From: Roseibium aestuarii
Lineage (GTDB): Bacteria > Pseudomonadota > Alphaproteobacteria > Rhizobiales > Stappiaceae
Length of the DNA stretch: 64,000 nt
Assembly: GCF_008477545.1 (NCBI RefSeq)
Contig: NZ_VORA01000004.1
Coordinates: 62,001 to 126,000, forward strand
Direction of reading: 5' to 3'
The position numbers and the translations under genes are program-made. Numbering within the stretch: position 1 is the stretch's first letter; the number at the start of each line of letters is the position of its first letter. This document shows positions 61,871-64,000 of this stretch, piece by piece. A model generated the notes under the pieces. That model was given only the letters and a program-made list of their open reading frames with translations, did no database searches and was not told the origin of the DNA.

Positions 61871-63799
61871 TTAGTTCAGCAGCTTCAGCAGGTTCTGCGG
61901 CATCTGGTTTGCCTGGGAAGCAGCGGCCACTGCGGCCTGCACCTTCACGGCAGATGCGGAGAGAGAAGCCTGTTCGGAAGCGATGTCCACGTCCGAGATG
62001 GCGGACTTGGCGGCTTCCAGGTTCTCGATGCTGGATTCCAGCTGGGTCGAGCGATACTCGAGGCGGGACACGGTGGCACCCATTTCGGCGCGAGCCTGGG
62101 ACACGGTGTTGATCGCGCTGTCGAGCACGGCAAGAGCTTCTTCTGCACCAGCCTGGGTCGCAACGTTCAGCTTGTCGATGCCCAGAGCCGAGGTGGTCAG
62201 GGACTGGATCGTCAGGGTGATCGTGTCGGTGTAGTCGGAGCCCACGACAACGTCTGCACCGGTGGTGGTTGCGGCGGTTTCGGTGCCCGTGTCGGTGGTG
62301 GCGGTCATGCCGAGGGTCGTCGCGCTGAAGGCGGTGGAACCATCGGTCGTGCCGGTGAAGTTGTCGATCGTGACGGTGGCCTTTTCGCCGGTGGCGCGAG
62401 ACGCGATGCTCACTTCGCCGGTGGTTGCGTCCACGGAAGCCTTAAGATCGTACTTGCCCGCGTCGGCCAGAGCCGTCGTGATGGCGGAGGCAACGTCAGC
62501 AGCCGAGAAGGTGGCCGCTGCGGTGCTGTCGGCGCTGCCGAACGAGACCTTGACGTCGTTGACGTCGAAGGAAACGACCTGACCGGCGGTCAGGGTGAAG
62601 GCATCGCTTTCACCGGCCGCAGTCACTTCGCCAGCGGCGGTCTCGGTCAGGCCCAGGTCGGAGACGACGAAGGCATCGGACGAACCGTCGATGTTGCCGG
62701 TGAAGTTGTCGATGGTGATGGTAGCAGCTGCGCCCTTGGCAGAGGAGGTGAACTCCAGGCCGCCGTTGGTGCCGGTTGCCACGGTCACGTCGGTGACGCC
62801 GGCAGCGGTCAGGGCAGCCTGGATGTCGGTTGCCAGAGAGGCCGCAGTGTAGTCGGTGCCGCCGGATGCGCCGGTCAGTTCCACCTTGGTGCCGTTGACG
62901 TCGAAGGAGACGGTCTCGCTGGCAGCGAGGGTGAACAGCGTGTCGGAGCCGTTAACGGTTTCGGTGTCGTCGGAGCCGGTGTCGGTGATGCCGAGCAGGG
63001 TGATGTCAGCTGCAACGGTGGAGGTGGTGCCGCCAGCGTTGTCGATGGTGATGGCAGCAGCAGCACCGGTTGCAGTGCTGGTCAGTTCCAGCTTGCCGGC
63101 GTTGAGGGCTGCGGTCACGCCGGAGTCGGCGCTCACGGCGTTGATGCCGTCGACCACGTCCTGCAGGGCGATGTTGCCGGAGCCGTCGGCGGTCAGGCTG
63201 ACGGTTTCACCGTTCACGTCGAAGGTGAAGGTCGAGCTTGCATCGACGGTGATGGCCGCGTTCAGCGAGGTGGACAGCACGGCAGCGGTGCCGGATCCGC
63301 CTTCGGTGGTCTTGGCGGCGCCGGTGATGCTGGTGGTCACTTCCGCTGCGGTTTTCACCGTGTCGTCGGAGAAGTCGGAGGTGCCGTCGAGCAGGGACTG
63401 GCCGTTGTAACGGGTTGCCGTGGAGATATCGTCGATTTCCTCCATCAGCTCTTCGAATTCAGCCTGGATGTAGGTGCGCTCGGTGTCGGTCACGGTGCCG
63501 GAAGCCGCCTGGGACGCCAGGGTCTTCATGCGCTCGAGGATGTCGGCGGTGTTGGATGCACCCGCGTCAGCGGTCTGCAGAATGGAGATACCGTGGGAGG
63601 CGTTGGTCGCGGCCTGCTCCAGGGCAGTCACGTCGGAGGACAGCTTGGTGGCAATGGCCAGACCTGCCGCATCATCGGACGCAGTGGTGATACGCGAACC
63701 CGAGGCCAGCTTGGCGAGCGACGCGGACTGGTCGGCGGAGTTCATGTTCAGGTAGCGAACGGCCGTGTTCGCTGCGGTGTTCGTCGAGATAACAGGCAT
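61871..63799 (-). CDS. Flagellin 2
   Basis: The 642-residue paralogue of flagellin 1 has the same start (MPVISTN), D0/D1 ends, and three central IN-like modules (about 181-280, 287-395 and 400-505). Differences concentrate in the modules (GASGGTDYTAASLATD in place of GPTGGKDYTAANLLTD, for example). The C-terminus is KVQAAVAAASQANQMPQNLLKLLN. GGAGTGGA lies just before the ATG, conserved with flagellin 1. The modules probably form the surface-exposed D2/D3 domains of the filament. Confidence 0.95.
   Translation of the reverse strand: MPVISTNTAANTAVRYLNMNSADQSASLAKLASGSRITTASDDAAGLAIATKLSSDVTALEQAATNASHGISILQTADAGASNTADILERMKTLASQAASGTVTDTERTYIQAEFEELMEEIDDISTATRYNGQSLLDGTSDFSDDTVKTAAEVTTSITGAAKTTEGGSGTAAVLSTSLNAAITVDASSTFTFDVNGETVSLTADGSGNIALQDVVDGINAVSADSGVTAALNAGKLELTSTATGAAAAITIDNAGGTTSTVAADITLLGITDTGSDDTETVNGSDTLFTLAASETVSFDVNGTKVELTGASGGTDYTAASLATDIQAALTAAGVTDVTVATGTNGGLEFTSSAKGAAATITIDNFTGNIDGSSDAFVVSDLGLTETAAGEVTAAGESDAFTLTAGQVVSFDVNDVKVSFGSADSTAAATFSAADVASAITTALADAGKYDLKASVDATTGEVSIASRATGEKATVTIDNFTGTTDGSTAFSATTLGMTATTDTGTETAATTTGADVVVGSDYTDTITLTIQSLTTSALGIDKLNVATQAGAEEALAVLDSAINTVSQARAEMGATVSRLEYRSTQLESSIENLEAAKSAISDVDIASEQASLSASAVKVQAAVAAASQANQMPQNLLKLLN
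63475..63799 (-). repeat. 5' block of flagellin 2, near-identical to flagellin 1
   Basis: This is the partner of the block at 61171-61495, in the same orientation. Further shared blocks occur throughout both genes. Confidence 0.85.
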
Positions 63800-63908
63800 T
63801 ATCCACTCCAGTAACTAACGGGGCCACGCCCCATACACAGGCGTGGTTCAGGCACGGGAATCCGCGCACCTGTCGTTACAACGAGAGGAGTTGCCCAAAT
63901 CAGGCGGT

Positions 63909-63914
63909 ATTATA
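63909..63914 (-). promoter_or_regulatory. Candidate -10 element of flagellin gene 2
   Basis: TATAAT on the minus strand, about 110 bases before the start codon. No matching -35 at normal spacing was seen, so the assignment is weak. A CCACGCC/GGCGTGG hairpin lies in the intervening leader. Confidence 0.3.
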
Positions 63915-64000
63915 GATGTGGAATTGCGGGCTATGCTTAACTGTTTGTAAACATCGCCAGTATCTCGCCGCCGTGATTTCGCAGCAAATGCCGTAGTTTC

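Noticed and set aside
61763..63814. 683-codon open frame on the plus strand
   Set aside because: It is antisense to flagellin 2 and has the same mirrored repeat pattern, with no recognised domain.

Overview
The window looks like a high-GC, motile, free-living alphaproteobacterium. The aroA-cmk-rpsA order, the FYDLN-acid zinc-ribbon protein, the Hsp20 + DUF1150 pair, OpgC, and flagellins that begin MPVISTNTAANTA all fit Alphaproteobacteria. A Rhodospirillales-like lineage is my best guess, but the genus cannot be fixed from the sequence alone. No transposase, integrase, phage gene or CRISPR array was seen.

Layout. 0-7.6 kb: housekeeping genes on the minus strand (partial sppA, FKBP isomerase, rpsA, cmk, aroA), then a FYDLN-acid protein, two identical tRNA-Ala(GGC) genes and a collagen-like membrane protein. 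7.6-11.2 kb: a PreA-like flavoprotein without its ferredoxin part, a small cupin, a YqaA-type membrane protein, and a CbiM-like transporter preceded by a cobalamin riboswitch. 11.2-15.6 kb: the sn-glycerol-3-phosphate importer ugpBAEC. 15.6-31 kb: mixed metabolic and envelope genes: GH25 lysozyme, MFS carrier, YjbR, heat-shock pair, OpgC, TPR protein, YeeE/YedE + DUF302, a 25-codon leader-like ORF, an SDR, a voltage-gated K+ channel with a zinc ribbon, a secreted esterase, a Tat-type nicotinamidase, and a class III CoA-transferase next to a TPP enzyme.

31.4-43.8 kb: one long plus-strand signalling operon. It reads STAS, cheY, cheA, cheW, a transmembrane PAS-MCP ending in a CheR-tether-like WxxF peptide, cheR, cheD, cheB, a soluble MCP-hairpin protein with a CheZ-like DxxxQ motif, a second STAS protein, a receiver-PP2C phosphatase and an RsbW-like kinase. 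A complete chemosensory array and a complete partner-switching module therefore appear to share one transcript. This is the most interesting system in the window.

43.8-47.4 kb: a tightly overlapping phosphonate-degradation operon on the minus strand (FAD oxidoreductase, phosphonoacetaldehyde hydrolase, sulfatase/phosphonate-ester-hydrolase-like enzyme). 47.6-51 kb: panC-panB and a soluble double-PAS MCP resembling BdlA. 51-64 kb: late flagellar genes, all on the minus strand: flgL, flgK, a FlgN-like protein, an unknown 88-aa protein, flgE, flgD; then an unknown 84-aa protein, fliS, fliD and two tandem paralogous flagellins. The flagellins carry three tandem IN-type modules each, and FlgE carries one related module, so a shared cassette seems to have spread through the filament and hook proteins.
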